51,583 nt of DNA from CAZPQM01 sp964588995 (GTDB lineage: Bacteria; Pseudomonadota; Alphaproteobacteria; Rickettsiales; UBA8987). The DNA is taken from positions 1-51,583 of the forward strand of contig CAZPQM010000015.1 of assembly GCA_964588995.1 (NCBI GenBank). The letters are read 5' to 3'. Of the stretch, positions 25,450-34,359 are shown piece after piece. The position numbers and the translations under genes are program-made. Position 1 is the stretch's first letter. Every line of letters begins with the position of its first letter. The notes beneath the pieces were generated by a model. It searched no databases. It was not told where the DNA came from and was given only the letters and a program-made list of their open reading frames with translations.

Positions 25450-26517
25450 ATGGAATTGGTGGTTCTCAATGCAGCGCAGCTCATTCAATTGGCCGCTGTA
25501 GGGCCCTGCCTCTTTATTTTGATTTATTTAGCGGTATCTGCGAAGCGCCTTAAAAAAGCGATTATTCCGCTGCTATTTTTCCTGACGATTGCCAATCAGT
25601 TTATACTGCCAATTTTGGCGATTTTTCCGGAAATATCGGGCCAGTTGATTTATAGCGTTGTGCTATACAATGAGAATTTAATGCCTGTTTTTGGCTTTCT
25701 GCTTATTTTGCAGTTTATCAATGGAAAAATTCCTCCCGGTCCGCTGTGGTTGCTCGTGCTTTTTCCTATATTGGGTACCCTGGCTTATCAAAATGCGGCG
25801 GTCGAATCAGGAGCATACTGCATTCAGCAAAATAGCTGCGGCGATCCTTACAAAGTGATAGTTACGGCGCGGGTCGTTTTCATCGCTGTTATATTCATCT
25901 TTATAGTGCCTCGTTTGCAGTATCTGTCGCGGCGGGTACAAAAAAACCGCATTAGCCAGAACCGGTACTGGTTGATCGTCATGCTCATTTTTTTGAACCT
26001 GCTAACACTTTATCTTGATTTAGCGTATATATCAGACCAGTTGGATGAGGCGCGCTTCCAGTTTGTGAAAGCCGTTATTAATCTACTGTTCGTCTATCTG
26101 GTTTTTACTTCGATATTCCGGGTGTTTGATCATATGCTGAAAATTGAACCTCCACACCGGGCAGGACTATCTGAAAAGGATAAGCAGCTTGTTTATATAA
26201 TGAAGCACTATATTACTACGGGTCGTCCTTACCTACAGTCTGGTTTCCGGCGTAGTGATTTGGCTGATAAACTAGGTATAACAGAGCAGCACGCATCCTA
26301 TCTTATCAACCAGACCTATAAATGCAGTTTTAGTCAGATAATGAATAGCTATCGAATAAAGGCCGCAAAGGAAATGCTGGAAAAATCGAATGCATCCATC
26401 ACGGATATCAGCTTTGATGTTGGATTTAGTAGTATCACCTCGTTTAATCGAGTTTTCAAGGGAGTTACTGGTCTGTCTCCTTCTCAGTACAGGAAAAAAT
26501 ATGCGATGAAAGACTAG
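25450..26517 (+). CDS. Membrane-anchored AraC-family transcriptional regulator
   Basis: A 355-residue protein. The first 230 residues contain six to seven hydrophobic helices (e.g. CLFILIYLAVSA, LLFFLTIANQFILPILAIF, FLLILQFI). The C-terminal 100 residues are an AraC-type double helix-turn-helix: FRRSDLADKLGITEQHASYLINQ followed by SITDISFDVGFSSITSFNRVFKGVTGLSPSQYRKKY. Such proteins sense a signal in or across the membrane and bind DNA directly. A clear AGGAGG site precedes the ATG. It ends the putative secretin-permease-repeat protein operon and may regulate it. Its stop TAG overlaps the CTAG end of the adjacent MITE, so the insertion lies exactly at the end of the gene. Confidence 0.85.
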   Translation: MELVVLNAAQLIQLAAVGPCLFILIYLAVSAKRLKKAIIPLLFFLTIANQFILPILAIFPEISGQLIYSVVLYNENLMPVFGFLLILQFINGKIPPGPLWLLVLFPILGTLAYQNAAVESGAYCIQQNSCGDPYKVIVTARVVFIAVIFIFIVPRLQYLSRRVQKNRISQNRYWLIVMLIFLNLLTLYLDLAYISDQLDEARFQFVKAVINLLFVYLVFTSIFRVFDHMLKIEPPHRAGLSEKDKQLVYIMKHYITTGRPYLQSGFRRSDLADKLGITEQHASYLINQTYKCSFSQIMNSYRIKAAKEMLEKSNASITDISFDVGFSSITSFNRVFKGVTGLSPSQYRKKYAMKD

Positions 26518-26788
26518 ACACTGTTAGCTAATTCTGAAATATTTTGTTGCTAGCCTAAATCGTTGATTCGCAAGACAAAGCGTGCAGTTAATAGTGGTTC
26601 TATTGGCAAGCGCTTTAACGCTGCGAGCAGCGATTTAGGCTGCAATTAGCAGAACCATGGCTGATGTTGCCAAATAACGGCGAAAAATCTCTTGGAAATA
26701 AGCCCACTATTCCCGGCGATATTTTCCTTGTTCTTTAACAACATCAGTCTCATGGCAAAATACTTCAGAATTAGCTAACAGTATCTAG
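26514..26788. mobile_element. MITE-like non-autonomous element related to the IS5 at the left edge
   Basis: About 275 bases bounded by near-perfect 25-base inverted repeats: 26514-26538 and 26764-26788, differing at one position. They share the core AGAATTAGCTAACAGT with the IS5 end at 255-279, and all three end in CTAG. CTAG at 26514-26517 and 26785-26788 may be the target duplication. The interior has no open frame of note, but it has two internal inverted repeats: AGCCTAAATCG/CGATTTAGGCT, and TGATGTTG/CAACATCA. It looks like a deletion derivative mobilised in trans by the IS5 transposase. It separates the AraC-type gene from panB. Confidence 0.85.
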
Positions 26789-26796
26789 GTGATTAT

Positions 26797-27615
26797 TCAG
26801 TTTTCGGGTTCATATTCATAGGTTTCGTCGGGAAAAGAACGGTTTTTGACTTCAACGGCATATCGTGCGATAGCCGCTTCCATTTCTGAGTACAAGCTCG
26901 CATAAGGTTTTACAAAACGGGGCGGTGCTTGGTCAAGAAGACCAAGCACATCTTCTGTGACGAGCACCTGACAATCACAATGTCGGCTAGCGCCAATACC
27001 GATAGTAGGAATAGTAAGCAGTTCGGTGATTTCGGTGGCGAGCGATGCGCTGATACCTTCTAATACTATGGCAAACGCACCTGACTGTTCCAATGCCTTT
27101 GCGCTGTTTGAAATATAGTTTCGTTCTTGTTCGGTACGCCCCTGATAGCGGTATCCACCCTGAACATGTGTGGATTGTGGCAAGAGACCAATATGCCCCA
27201 TGACGGGAATACCGCGTTCTGAAAGGAAGGCGACAGTTTCAGCCATCTCCTCCCCCCCCTCCAGCTTAACGGCCTGACAGCCGGTTTGTTTAATCAATTC
27301 TGCTGCATGTCTAAAGGCAGCTTCTTTGCTTTCCTGATACGTGCCGAACGGGAGGTCTACTACTATTAACGAGCGTTCCGAGGCATTTACTACAGCTTTA
27401 CCATGCTGAATCATCATTTCCAGCGTAACCGGTAGGGTCGACTCAAAGCCATATAAAACCATACCAACTGAATCTCCCACCAGTGTGATATCTGTATGCT
27501 TATCCAATAAGCGGGCCATAGGAGCAGTATAGGCCGTTAACGCAACGAGTGGCGTGCCGTTAGCGTTTGATTTATGTAAACGTATATCACGGGAGGTTAG
27601 GCGCTTTTCAGCCAT
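26797..27615 (-). CDS. panB: 3-methyl-2-oxobutanoate hydroxymethyltransferase (PanB)
   Basis: PanB makes ketopantoate from alpha-ketoisovalerate and 5,10-methylene-tetrahydrofolate, the first committed step of pantothenate and coenzyme A synthesis. The 272-residue length is normal. Conserved blocks: VALTAYTAPMARLLD, TLVGDSVGMVLYG (Asp48 is a Mg2+ ligand in the family), DLPFGTYQES, AVKLEGGEEMAETV, GIPVMGHIGLLPQS, FAIVLEGIS and TIGIGASRHCDCQVLV. PanC is not next to it. The gene ends 8 bases from the MITE, so its terminator region may have been replaced by the insertion. Confidence 0.95.
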   Translation of the reverse strand: MAEKRLTSRDIRLHKSNANGTPLVALTAYTAPMARLLDKHTDITLVGDSVGMVLYGFESTLPVTLEMMIQHGKAVVNASERSLIVVDLPFGTYQESKEAAFRHAAELIKQTGCQAVKLEGGEEMAETVAFLSERGIPVMGHIGLLPQSTHVQGGYRYQGRTEQERNYISNSAKALEQSGAFAIVLEGISASLATEITELLTIPTIGIGASRHCDCQVLVTEDVLGLLDQAPPRFVKPYASLYSEMEAAIARYAVEVKNRSFPDETYEYEPEN

Positions 27616-27711
27616 AATGCAATACTGGGTTATAATTCAACTATTGCGGCTTTAGGATCAAGCAATCGGTTTGTCAACAGGTTCTTAAAAACAAATAGAT
27701 CCTAGGATATA

Positions 27712-29175
27712 CTAACTCTGACTACCAACACCGCTGATGGTATCTTCTTCAGTCTGTTCGATATAAGGTAAGCTGATAGTTACGCGTGTACCCACGCCCA
27801 CTTCACTTTTGATGTCAAATTTACCGCCCATCAACTCAACCAGTTTTTTCGTAAGTGGAAGGCCAAGCCCGGTTCCTTCATATTTACGCGACAGTTTATT
27901 TTCAGCCTGACCGAAGGTTGCCATTACTTTAGAAATATCCTTTGCAGCAATGCCAACGCCCGTATCTTCCACTTCAATCATAAAGGAATTATTGGTCAAA
28001 TCATTCCACGCATTTAACGTGACTTTTCCGCCTTCTTCGGTAAACTTGACCGAGTTAGAAAGCAAATTAAGAATCACCTGTTTTAATCGCTTACCGTCGG
28101 TATGCAAAACATAATGTTCTTTAGGGATACCGGAAATTAATTCAACGCCGGCTTCCTGGGCTCTCGGAAGCACGAGCCGGATAGAATTGCGCATAATTTT
28201 CGTGACATCAACTTCTTCCATATCAATAGTCAGTTTACCGGCATCGGCCTTGGAATAGTCGAGAATATCGTTTATCAGCCCTAACAGGTGGGCGCCGGAG
28301 ACGTGAATATCGGTGATGTAATCTTTATACTGCTGGTTATTAATAGGTCCCATGACTTCATCTTTGATGATTTCGGAAAAGCCAATAATCGCGTTAAGCG
28401 GTGTACGCAATTCATGACTGATATTCGCGAGAAACAGAGACTTCGCTTCGTTTTCTTCTTCCGCACTGGATTTTGCTGTTTTTAGTTTTTGATTGGCTTC
28501 ATATTGCCTGGAAACCACTTTCTCCATGTTATAGCTTGCGATGAAAATCGCGGTAAAAAGAAGCAGAAAAAAAACAGACATTCCGACAATGATGAACCAG
28601 TGCCACTGGCCAATTTTGTTTAGAAACGGGCTGACATCGTATGCCACTTCCAAAACCGCCGGAATACGCTGCATGCTATCTTCGCCAGCGTTAAGTATAA
28701 CAGGATAGAAAGTCCGCACCACGCTATAGGTTTGACCGTTGAGCACGATATTTTTGGCAAGGTAAGAGGATACATTGCCTTTGCTGGCCATGTCGAATGC
28801 CTGTTTTGCTGCTTCATCTGTAGAGTCCAGAGAAAAGAAAAATGTTTTATCAAATAAATTTTCCGCGCGCTCGTCATTTCTGTACAGCCGTTTCACGACG
28901 AATGGCAGGGAAGCGAAGTAGTTATCGAAGGCGGTGGCCATGGGCGCGAGTTGTGGACATTCTGCCTGAATACAAGGAAGACGATTCAAAGTACGGCGGT
29001 TGGGATACCAGAACTCACGGGTGAAACGAAAAATGGAAATTTCATTGATCTGATGCGAAAAAACGCGGATGATGTTATCTTCCACGTAGCGCTTGGCATA
29101 ATTGCCACCGAAAAAGACGGCGGCAAAAACCAGCAGAAAACAGACTATTAAAAATATGCGCAACCAGTTTGCCAT
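27712..29175 (-). CDS. Membrane sensor histidine kinase (orphan)
   Basis: 487 residues. Two membrane helices (about 5-24 and 190-215) enclose a periplasmic sensor domain of about 165 residues that I do not recognise. After a short coiled linker, without a clear HAMP domain, comes HisKA with LFLANISHELRTPLNAIIGFSE (phospho-acceptor His254), then the HATPase domain with N-box LLSNSVKFTEEGG, G1 VEDTGVGI and G2 KYEGTGLGLPL. The segment after the H-box (FSEIIKDEVMGPI) is common in alphaproteobacterial PleC/DivJ-like kinases. No response regulator is adjacent, so the partner is unknown. Confidence 0.9.
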   Translation of the reverse strand: MANWLRIFLIVCFLLVFAAVFFGGNYAKRYVEDNIIRVFSHQINEISIFRFTREFWYPNRRTLNRLPCIQAECPQLAPMATAFDNYFASLPFVVKRLYRNDERAENLFDKTFFFSLDSTDEAAKQAFDMASKGNVSSYLAKNIVLNGQTYSVVRTFYPVILNAGEDSMQRIPAVLEVAYDVSPFLNKIGQWHWFIIVGMSVFFLLLFTAIFIASYNMEKVVSRQYEANQKLKTAKSSAEEENEAKSLFLANISHELRTPLNAIIGFSEIIKDEVMGPINNQQYKDYITDIHVSGAHLLGLINDILDYSKADAGKLTIDMEEVDVTKIMRNSIRLVLPRAQEAGVELISGIPKEHYVLHTDGKRLKQVILNLLSNSVKFTEEGGKVTLNAWNDLTNNSFMIEVEDTGVGIAAKDISKVMATFGQAENKLSRKYEGTGLGLPLTKKLVELMGGKFDIKSEVGVGTRVTISLPYIEQTEEDTISGVGSQS

Positions 29176-29323
29176 GACCGATTATACCACTACATGTTGT
29201 ATACCGAAACTCACTATACGAGTGTACGCGGGATTTAATAGCAGTCAAACAGATTACTTTTCAGTTAAGTGGCAAAAGTACATTTTGTTTTGTGATCAGG
29301 CGGAAGCGTGATGTTTTTTAAGA

Positions 29324-29352
29324 TTGACTTACCGTGCTGTTTTCGTTACATA
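29324..29352 (+). promoter_or_regulatory. Promoter of the rpmH-rnpA-yidC operon
   Basis: TTGACT (29324-29329), a 17-base spacer and TACATA (29347-29352) lie 26 bases before the rpmH ATG. It is a good sigma-70 type match in the expected place. The AGGAGA ribosome binding site follows about 8 bases before the start codon. Confidence 0.65.
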
Positions 29353-29378
29353 CATTGTCCCAATTCAGGAGATACGTT

Positions 29379-29513
29379 ATGAAACGCACCTATCAGCCGA
29401 GTAAACTGGTCAGAAAACGCCGTCATGGCTTTCGTGCGCGTATGGCAACGGTGGGTGGCCGCAAGGTAATCGCTGCACGTCGTGCGAAGGGTCGTAAGCG
29501 CCTCTCCGCTTAG
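29379..29513 (+). CDS. rpmH: 50S ribosomal protein L34
   Basis: The 44-residue, very basic L34 protein of the large ribosomal subunit. It shows MKRTYQPSKLVRKRRHGFRA, then GGRKVIAARRAKGRKRLSA, matching the family along its whole length. A CAGGAGA site precedes the ATG. rnpA follows after 17 bases, as in nearly all bacteria. Confidence 0.98.
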   Translation: MKRTYQPSKLVRKRRHGFRARMATVGGRKVIAARRAKGRKRLSA

Positions 29514-29530
29514 GTTTACCCCGTTTTACT

Positions 29531-29908
29531 ATGGAAATGATCACCCGGCGCGAAGATTTCGTTCGCGCTAACCACCATGCCCGTGTCATTCGTGTGGCGG
29601 GATTTACGCTGCAAGTGCTGGCAAATGAGCAAAGCGCTATCCGCTTTGGCCTCACGGCAACGCGCAGACTCGGCAAGGCCGTTCTGCGTAACCGGGCGAA
29701 GCGCCGAATGCGAGGTCTGATCCGCCGTCAGCTTCAGGGGCCTAACCCGTTATTTCAGCAAGGAATGGATTATATTTTTATCTGTAAGCGTGCCACTCTT
29801 TACCGTCCGTTTTCCAAATTGCAGAAGGACCTGATTTACGCCTTGCATCAGGCTGATCGGACAAAGGACGCAGATACGGGTAGAAATCCACGTAAAAAGC
29901 CGCTATGA
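29531..29908 (+). CDS. rnpA: Ribonuclease P protein component
   Basis: The 125-residue protein subunit of RNase P, which helps the catalytic RNA cut the 5' leader from tRNA precursors. It shows the ITRREDFVRAN start, FGLTATRRLGKAVLRNRAKRRMRGLIR with the RNR motif, and DYIFICKRAT. The C-terminal 20 residues are a polar tail. It sits between rpmH and yidC. The small yidD gene often found after rnpA is absent; only 31 bases separate rnpA from yidC. Confidence 0.95.
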   Translation: MEMITRREDFVRANHHARVIRVAGFTLQVLANEQSAIRFGLTATRRLGKAVLRNRAKRRMRGLIRRQLQGPNPLFQQGMDYIFICKRATLYRPFSKLQKDLIYALHQADRTKDADTGRNPRKKPL

Positions 29909-29939
29909 AGCGGTCTCACAACATTACGAGTAGAGCTAC

Positions 29940-31706
29940 ATGCAGGAACAGAAGAATCTGACCATCGCGCTGGTACTGTCCATTATCGTCATAGGCGTCT
30001 GGCAGATGTTTTTCGTGCAGCCGAAGCTGGAAGAGACGCGGCGGCAGCAGGCGGAAATCGCGAAAGAGCAAGCGGTCGTGCGCGATATTGAGGGGCAGGC
30101 GGGCGCTGAGGGCGTGGTGACACCTGCTGCTATCAAAAAGGAGCTGATGAGCCGTAAAGAAGCGGTCGCTATGGTAGAACATCCGCGACTACCGCTTGAA
30201 AACCCGGATTTGATTGGCTCGATCAATCTTAAAGGGGCGCGTTTTGATGATCTCCTCTTAAAGAACTACCGAAAAACGCTACAGAAAAACAGCCCGAATG
30301 TCGAGCTGCTCTCTCCGGTGCGAACCGAGGATGTTTACCTTGCCGAATTTGGCTGGCTGGGGCCGAAGGCGCTCGATTTGCCCGGTCGGAACACCGTCTG
30401 GCAAGCCGATAAGGACCGGCTGGAGGCAGGAGAAGTCGTCACGCTTAGTTGGGAGAACGAGCAGGGGCTAAGCTTCCGCCAGATTATCGAGCTGGATGAG
30501 CATACTATGTTCACCGTACGTATGATGGTCAGCAATAGCACAGGTGATGATATTCAGCTGGTGCCATATGGCATGGTGAACCGTGCGCGGGAAGACCAAC
30601 GCTCGATCTATATTTCGCATGAAGGTATGGTCGGTTATCTCAATGAGCGGCTGCAGGAAATCGATTACGACGAATTGCAGGAAGAAGAGCCGTTCACTTT
30701 TAAAGGGACTAAAGGCTGGCTGGGTATTGGCGATCAGTACTGGCTGGCGGCACTGGTCCCGGATGATAGCCGTCCGTTTGATGCGGAAGCCAAGCATTAT
30801 GAAAAGGACGATCTGCACCGCTATCAGGTGAGCTTCAAGCATGAGCCGGTGACCATTCCTGCCGGGCAGACGGTAGAAGTAACGCAGCGGCTGTTTGCCG
30901 GGCCGAAGAAGGTCGTCTGGCTCGATCAATATCAGGATAATTACGATATCCCGCTGTTTGACCGTGCGGTGGATTATGGCGTACTCTATTTTCTGACCAA
31001 GCCGATTTACCTTACGCTGGTCTATTTCTTTAATTTTTTAGGTAATTTCGGACTGGCGATTTTGCTGCTGACGATCTGTATACGGATTCTGCTGTTTCCG
31101 CTCGCGAATAAATCGTTCAAGTCCATGGCGCAGATGCGACTCATTATGCCGGACATGATGGAGTTGCGAGAGCGCTATAAGGATGATCGGGTCAAGCTGA
31201 ATCAGGAAATGCTCGCGCTCTATAAGGAACGCAAGGTGAATCCGGCCTCTGGCTGCCTGCCGATTCTGCTGCAGCTGCCCATTTTCTTTGCGCTGTATAA
31301 AGTGCTCTATGTGACAATCGAGATGCGGCACGCCCCGTTTTATGGCTGGATTCGCGATTTATCCGCGCCGGATCCGACTAATATCCTCAACCTGTTCGGC
31401 TTGATTGAATGGACGCCGCCGACCTGGCTACCGGCAGTTGGTGCGCTGCCGCTGCTATTTGGTGTCACCATGTTCCTGCAGCAGAAGCTGAACCCGCCAC
31501 CGACCGATCCCACGCAAAAGCTCGTGATGCAATGGTTACCGGTGATCCTCGTTTTCCTCTTTTCCGGGTTTGCGGCCGGGCTCGTACTTTACTGGACGTG
31601 GAATAATATCCTCGCCATCTTCCAGCAATGGGTGATTACGCGTAAGCTGAACAAGGAGATGCATCAGCAGGTGCGGAATATGTCGGTTGTAAAGAAGGAA
31701 GATTAG
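29940..31706 (+). CDS. yidC: Membrane protein insertase YidC
   Basis: YidC inserts and folds inner-membrane proteins alone or with SecYEG. The 588-residue protein has the N-terminal anchor (LTIALVLSIIVIGVWQMFF), a periplasmic beta-sandwich of about 270 residues, and the conserved insertase core from about residue 350: YFLTKPIYLTLVYFFNFLGNFGLAILLLTICIR, PLANKSFKSMAQMRLIMPD, ERKVNPASGCLPILLQLPIFFALYKVL and the last helices ending QWVITRKLNKE. The conserved arginine in the hydrophilic groove would be the one in ICIRILLFP. Normal length and position for a Gram-negative. Confidence 0.97.
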   Translation: MQEQKNLTIALVLSIIVIGVWQMFFVQPKLEETRRQQAEIAKEQAVVRDIEGQAGAEGVVTPAAIKKELMSRKEAVAMVEHPRLPLENPDLIGSINLKGARFDDLLLKNYRKTLQKNSPNVELLSPVRTEDVYLAEFGWLGPKALDLPGRNTVWQADKDRLEAGEVVTLSWENEQGLSFRQIIELDEHTMFTVRMMVSNSTGDDIQLVPYGMVNRAREDQRSIYISHEGMVGYLNERLQEIDYDELQEEEPFTFKGTKGWLGIGDQYWLAALVPDDSRPFDAEAKHYEKDDLHRYQVSFKHEPVTIPAGQTVEVTQRLFAGPKKVVWLDQYQDNYDIPLFDRAVDYGVLYFLTKPIYLTLVYFFNFLGNFGLAILLLTICIRILLFPLANKSFKSMAQMRLIMPDMMELRERYKDDRVKLNQEMLALYKERKVNPASGCLPILLQLPIFFALYKVLYVTIEMRHAPFYGWIRDLSAPDPTNILNLFGLIEWTPPTWLPAVGALPLLFGVTMFLQQKLNPPPTDPTQKLVMQWLPVILVFLFSGFAAGLVLYWTWNNILAIFQQWVITRKLNKEMHQQVRNMSVVKKED

Positions 31707-31748
31707 ACCTGCGCTCTCACTTCCAAAGTGAGAGGCTATAGTGAATAT

Positions 31749-32366
31749 ATGCCCAGATTATCACCCGGTCAGCAATTATTCCGAACGGAGGTCACGTTTC
31801 TGCGAGGTGTTACCCGCGTGGCGGATTTGCCGGCTGCCACGGTGAATGAACTCGCCTTTGTCGGGCGCTCCAATGTAGGAAAATCCAGCCTGCTCAATGC
31901 ACTCACTAAACGCAAAGCCCTTGCGCGGACCTCGAAAACGCCGGGCTGTACGCGGCAGCTGAATTTCTTCACCATAGATGAGACGCTGCGAATTGTCGAT
32001 CTACCGGGTTATGGCTATGCCAGAGCGGCGAAAAGCGAGGTGAAAGGCTGGAATCAGCTGATTAAAGATTATTTGCAGGGCCGGGCTAATCTGCGGCAGG
32101 TATTTCTGCTGGTGGATGGCAGGCATGGCTTCAAAGCGTCCGATACGGAGATTATGACCTTGCTGGACGGACAGGCCGTGTCCTATCAGGTGATTTTTAC
32201 CAAGCGCGATAAGATCAAGGCGAGCGATGAGGCAAAGCGGCTTGACGAGCTTGAAGCGTTGCAAAAAGCCCATCCAGCGCTGCATCCGGAAGGGTTTTTT
32301 ATCAGCTCGCACAGCGGGGTGGGAATCGACGCAATACGAAATCGGCTTGCAGAATTTGTGGAGTGA
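31749..32366 (+). CDS. engB: Ribosome biogenesis GTP-binding protein EngB (YihA/YsxC)
   Basis: A GTPase needed for assembly of the 50S ribosomal subunit. From the ATG at 31749 (MPRLSPGQQLF) it is 205 residues. An upstream GTG at 31728 would add 7 residues and is less likely because AGAGG lies between the two. GTPase motifs: G1 GRSNVGKSS, switch I PGCTRQ, G3 DLPGYGYA, G4 TKRDK and G5-like SSHSG. It sits between yidC and argB, a common alphaproteobacterial order. Confidence 0.95.
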   Translation: MPRLSPGQQLFRTEVTFLRGVTRVADLPAATVNELAFVGRSNVGKSSLLNALTKRKALARTSKTPGCTRQLNFFTIDETLRIVDLPGYGYARAAKSEVKGWNQLIKDYLQGRANLRQVFLLVDGRHGFKASDTEIMTLLDGQAVSYQVIFTKRDKIKASDEAKRLDELEALQKAHPALHPEGFFISSHSGVGIDAIRNRLAEFVE

Positions 32367-32399
32367 CGTATAGTGCAGCGTTTTAGAAGGCTGAGTTAA

Positions 32400-33302
32400 A
32401 TGACTGATAACGCACTGGAACTGGACATTACCAACCGGCAGAAAGCACAGGTGCTTTCTGAGGCGTTGCCTTATATGCGGCAATTTGCGGGCGAAAGCTT
32501 TGTGATCAAATTCGGGGGCAATGCGATGGGCGATGAGCGGTTGTTCAAGACGTTTGCCCGCGATGTCGTGCTGTTGAAACAGGTGGGCATAAACCCAGTA
32601 ATTGTTCACGGCGGCGGACCGCAGATAGGCGCGATGCTGGAGAAGCTTAAAATCTCGAGTAGCTTTATCGACGGGCTGCGCGTAACGGATCGTGAGACGG
32701 TGAATGTCGTGGAAATGGTGCTGTCCGGCACGATCAATAAGCAGATCGTGCAGGCGATTAATGCAGTGGGCGGTAGTGCGATCGGCATTTCGGGGAAGGA
32801 TGCCGGGCTGATTGAAGTGACCAAGCTAAAGCGCACACGGAAAGACCCGGACTCGAATATCGAAAAAATTATCGATCTCGGGTTTGTCGGCGAGCCAACC
32901 CATATCAACCCGGAAATTCTGGTGGTGCTGGAGGAGTCGGATATTATACCGGTCGTTGCGCCCATCGGGTGCGATACTCATGGAGATACATTTAATATCA
33001 ATGCGGATACGGCGGCGGGAGCGCTGGCGGCGAGTTTAGTCGCGCGTAAATTAATCATGCTAACGGATGTCGAAGGGGTGCTGGATAAAGATAAACAGCT
33101 GATCGGTCAGCTACCCGTTGATCGGGCGAGAGCGGCAATTAATGATGGGACTATTACGGGCGGCATGATCCCCAAAATCGAAACCTGCATGGACGCAGTG
33201 CAAAAGGGGGTCGATGCCGCCCATATTCTCGATGGACGCCAGCATCACAGCGTATTACTGGAAGTCTTCACCGAAGGCGGCACCGGAACGATGATTAGTT
33301 AA
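32400..33302 (+). CDS. argB: Acetylglutamate kinase
   Basis: ArgB phosphorylates N-acetyl-L-glutamate, the second step of arginine biosynthesis. The 300-residue protein shows FVIKFGGNAMGD, VIVHGGGPQIG, a central SGTINKQIVQAINAVGG, ADTAAGALAASLVARKLIMLTDVEGVL and the C-terminal TGGMIPKIETCMDAV with HSVLLEVFTEGGTGTMI. The N-terminal extension (about 25 residues before FVIKFGG) is of the kind linked to arginine feedback inhibition in other bacteria; this is inference. It converges tightly with the ydcH-like gene, with 2 bases between the stops. Confidence 0.96.
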   Translation: MTDNALELDITNRQKAQVLSEALPYMRQFAGESFVIKFGGNAMGDERLFKTFARDVVLLKQVGINPVIVHGGGPQIGAMLEKLKISSSFIDGLRVTDRETVNVVEMVLSGTINKQIVQAINAVGGSAIGISGKDAGLIEVTKLKRTRKDPDSNIEKIIDLGFVGEPTHINPEILVVLEESDIIPVVAPIGCDTHGDTFNINADTAAGALAASLVARKLIMLTDVEGVLDKDKQLIGQLPVDRARAAINDGTITGGMIPKIETCMDAVQKGVDAAHILDGRQHHSVLLEVFTEGGTGTMIS

Positions 33303-33304
33303 GC

Positions 33305-33499
33305 TTAGGCGACGTTTCCCACATTTTCTTTTCGCGCCATACCATAGAAACGCTCAATTTCTTCTTCCAGCTGAAGGCGTTCGCGCTTGAGTTCCTGCAA
33401 ACGCATATCGGAATCGTGATGCCGGTAGGCTTCTTTAATCGCCTGTGATAAATGCTGATGTTTTTCGTTTAATGCATCGATATGAGCGTAGATTGACAT
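33305..33499 (-). CDS. YdcH family protein (DUF465)
   Basis: 64 residues, very acidic and basic by turns, predicted to be an antiparallel helical hairpin. It shows HIDALNEKHQHLSQAIKEAYRHHDSDMRLQELKRERLQLEEEI, the standard DUF465 pattern. A strong AGAAGGAGAG site precedes the ATG. The family is common in alphaproteobacteria and has no firm function. The 286-base gap after it on the plus strand is AT-rich and shows no gene. Confidence 0.88.
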   Translation of the reverse strand: MSIYAHIDALNEKHQHLSQAIKEAYRHHDSDMRLQELKRERLQLEEEIERFYGMARKENVGNVA

Positions 33500-33785
33500 A
33501 GTTCTCTCCTTCTAGGTAAGGTTGAAAAGAAACGTTGTTTGTCATCAAATTGTAACATTCTATGAAGGGGTTTGCACGAAAAATAGAATTTTTATTTTAT
33601 TTAAAATTCAATCTATTAGATACCAGATTGCACCTGAATTTATACAGAAAGCTACTGTAAATATGGAACCGTTTTGCATAATCCGGCATAGCTGGCAGCG
33701 CACTTATTAACGGGCTGAGGTGTTAAACTATTGCAATTCGTGTGTGAACGCTTAGGTTAATGGTACATTCACTGGAAAGTGCGCT

Positions 33786-34355
33786 GTGGCGAAAGCAAAA
33801 CAACAAAAACTAACGCTCGAAGAGAAGATGCTCTTGTCGCTGGAAGGCGATAAAGCCATCTATGCCGAGTTACTTGACGAAATTGCTTCCATGGTGCGTT
33901 CGTATCTGTACCGAAAAATCCCGATTGAGGAAGATCTGGAAGATGTAGTGCAGGAGGTGCTGGTTTCCATCCATAAGGCGCGAAAAACCTATGATGGTTC
34001 ACGGCCTTTAAAGCCTTGGGTGATGGCGATTGCCACCTACCGGCTGAACGATCATTTACGTAAGCTATACCGCGTAAATGCAAAAGAAGTGATTGACTAT
34101 GATACGATTCAGAGTCAGCTCTCGGATGATGTAACCGATCCACAGCAGATAGACGAACAGCTAGCGAAAGCGGTTGAATCTTTACCAGAGCGCCAGCGTA
34201 CTATTGTAACCATGATGAAAATTGATGGTTATTCTGCCAAGGAGGTAGCGAAAAAGCTGGGGATGAGCGTATCGGCGGTGAAAGTAGCAGCCCACCGTGC
34301 TTACAAAAAATTAAAGGATATTTTAGAAGCGGAAGAGGGGTTTACCCCGAAATAG
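33786..34355 (+). CDS. ECF-type sigma factor paired with an NrsF-like anti-sigma
   Basis: 189 residues starting with GTG. Region 2 is LDEIASMVRSYLYRKIPIEEDLEDVVQEVLVSIHKARKTYD, followed by LKPWVMAIATYRLNDHLRK (region 2.3/2.4). Region 4 is LPERQRTIVTMMKIDGYSAKEVAKKLGMSVSAVKVAAHRAYKKL, a textbook sigma-70 region 4 helix-turn-helix. The next gene, 4 bases away, encodes a six-TM DUF1109/NrsF-type protein, the same pairing as SigF-NrsF of Caulobacter, which responds to oxidative and heavy-metal stress. I infer that this sigma is held inactive at the membrane. No promoter of its own type could be assigned upstream. Confidence 0.9.
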   Translation: MAKAKQQKLTLEEKMLLSLEGDKAIYAELLDEIASMVRSYLYRKIPIEEDLEDVVQEVLVSIHKARKTYDGSRPLKPWVMAIATYRLNDHLRKLYRVNAKEVIDYDTIQSQLSDDVTDPQQIDEQLAKAVESLPERQRTIVTMMKIDGYSAKEVAKKLGMSVSAVKVAAHRAYKKLKDILEAEEGFTPK

Positions 34356-34359
34356 TAGT

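Noticed and set aside
33664..33690. GGAACC as a possible EcfG/ECF -35 element upstream of the sigma gene
   Set aside because: No matching -10 (CGTT) lies at 16-17 bases, so it does not form an ECF promoter.
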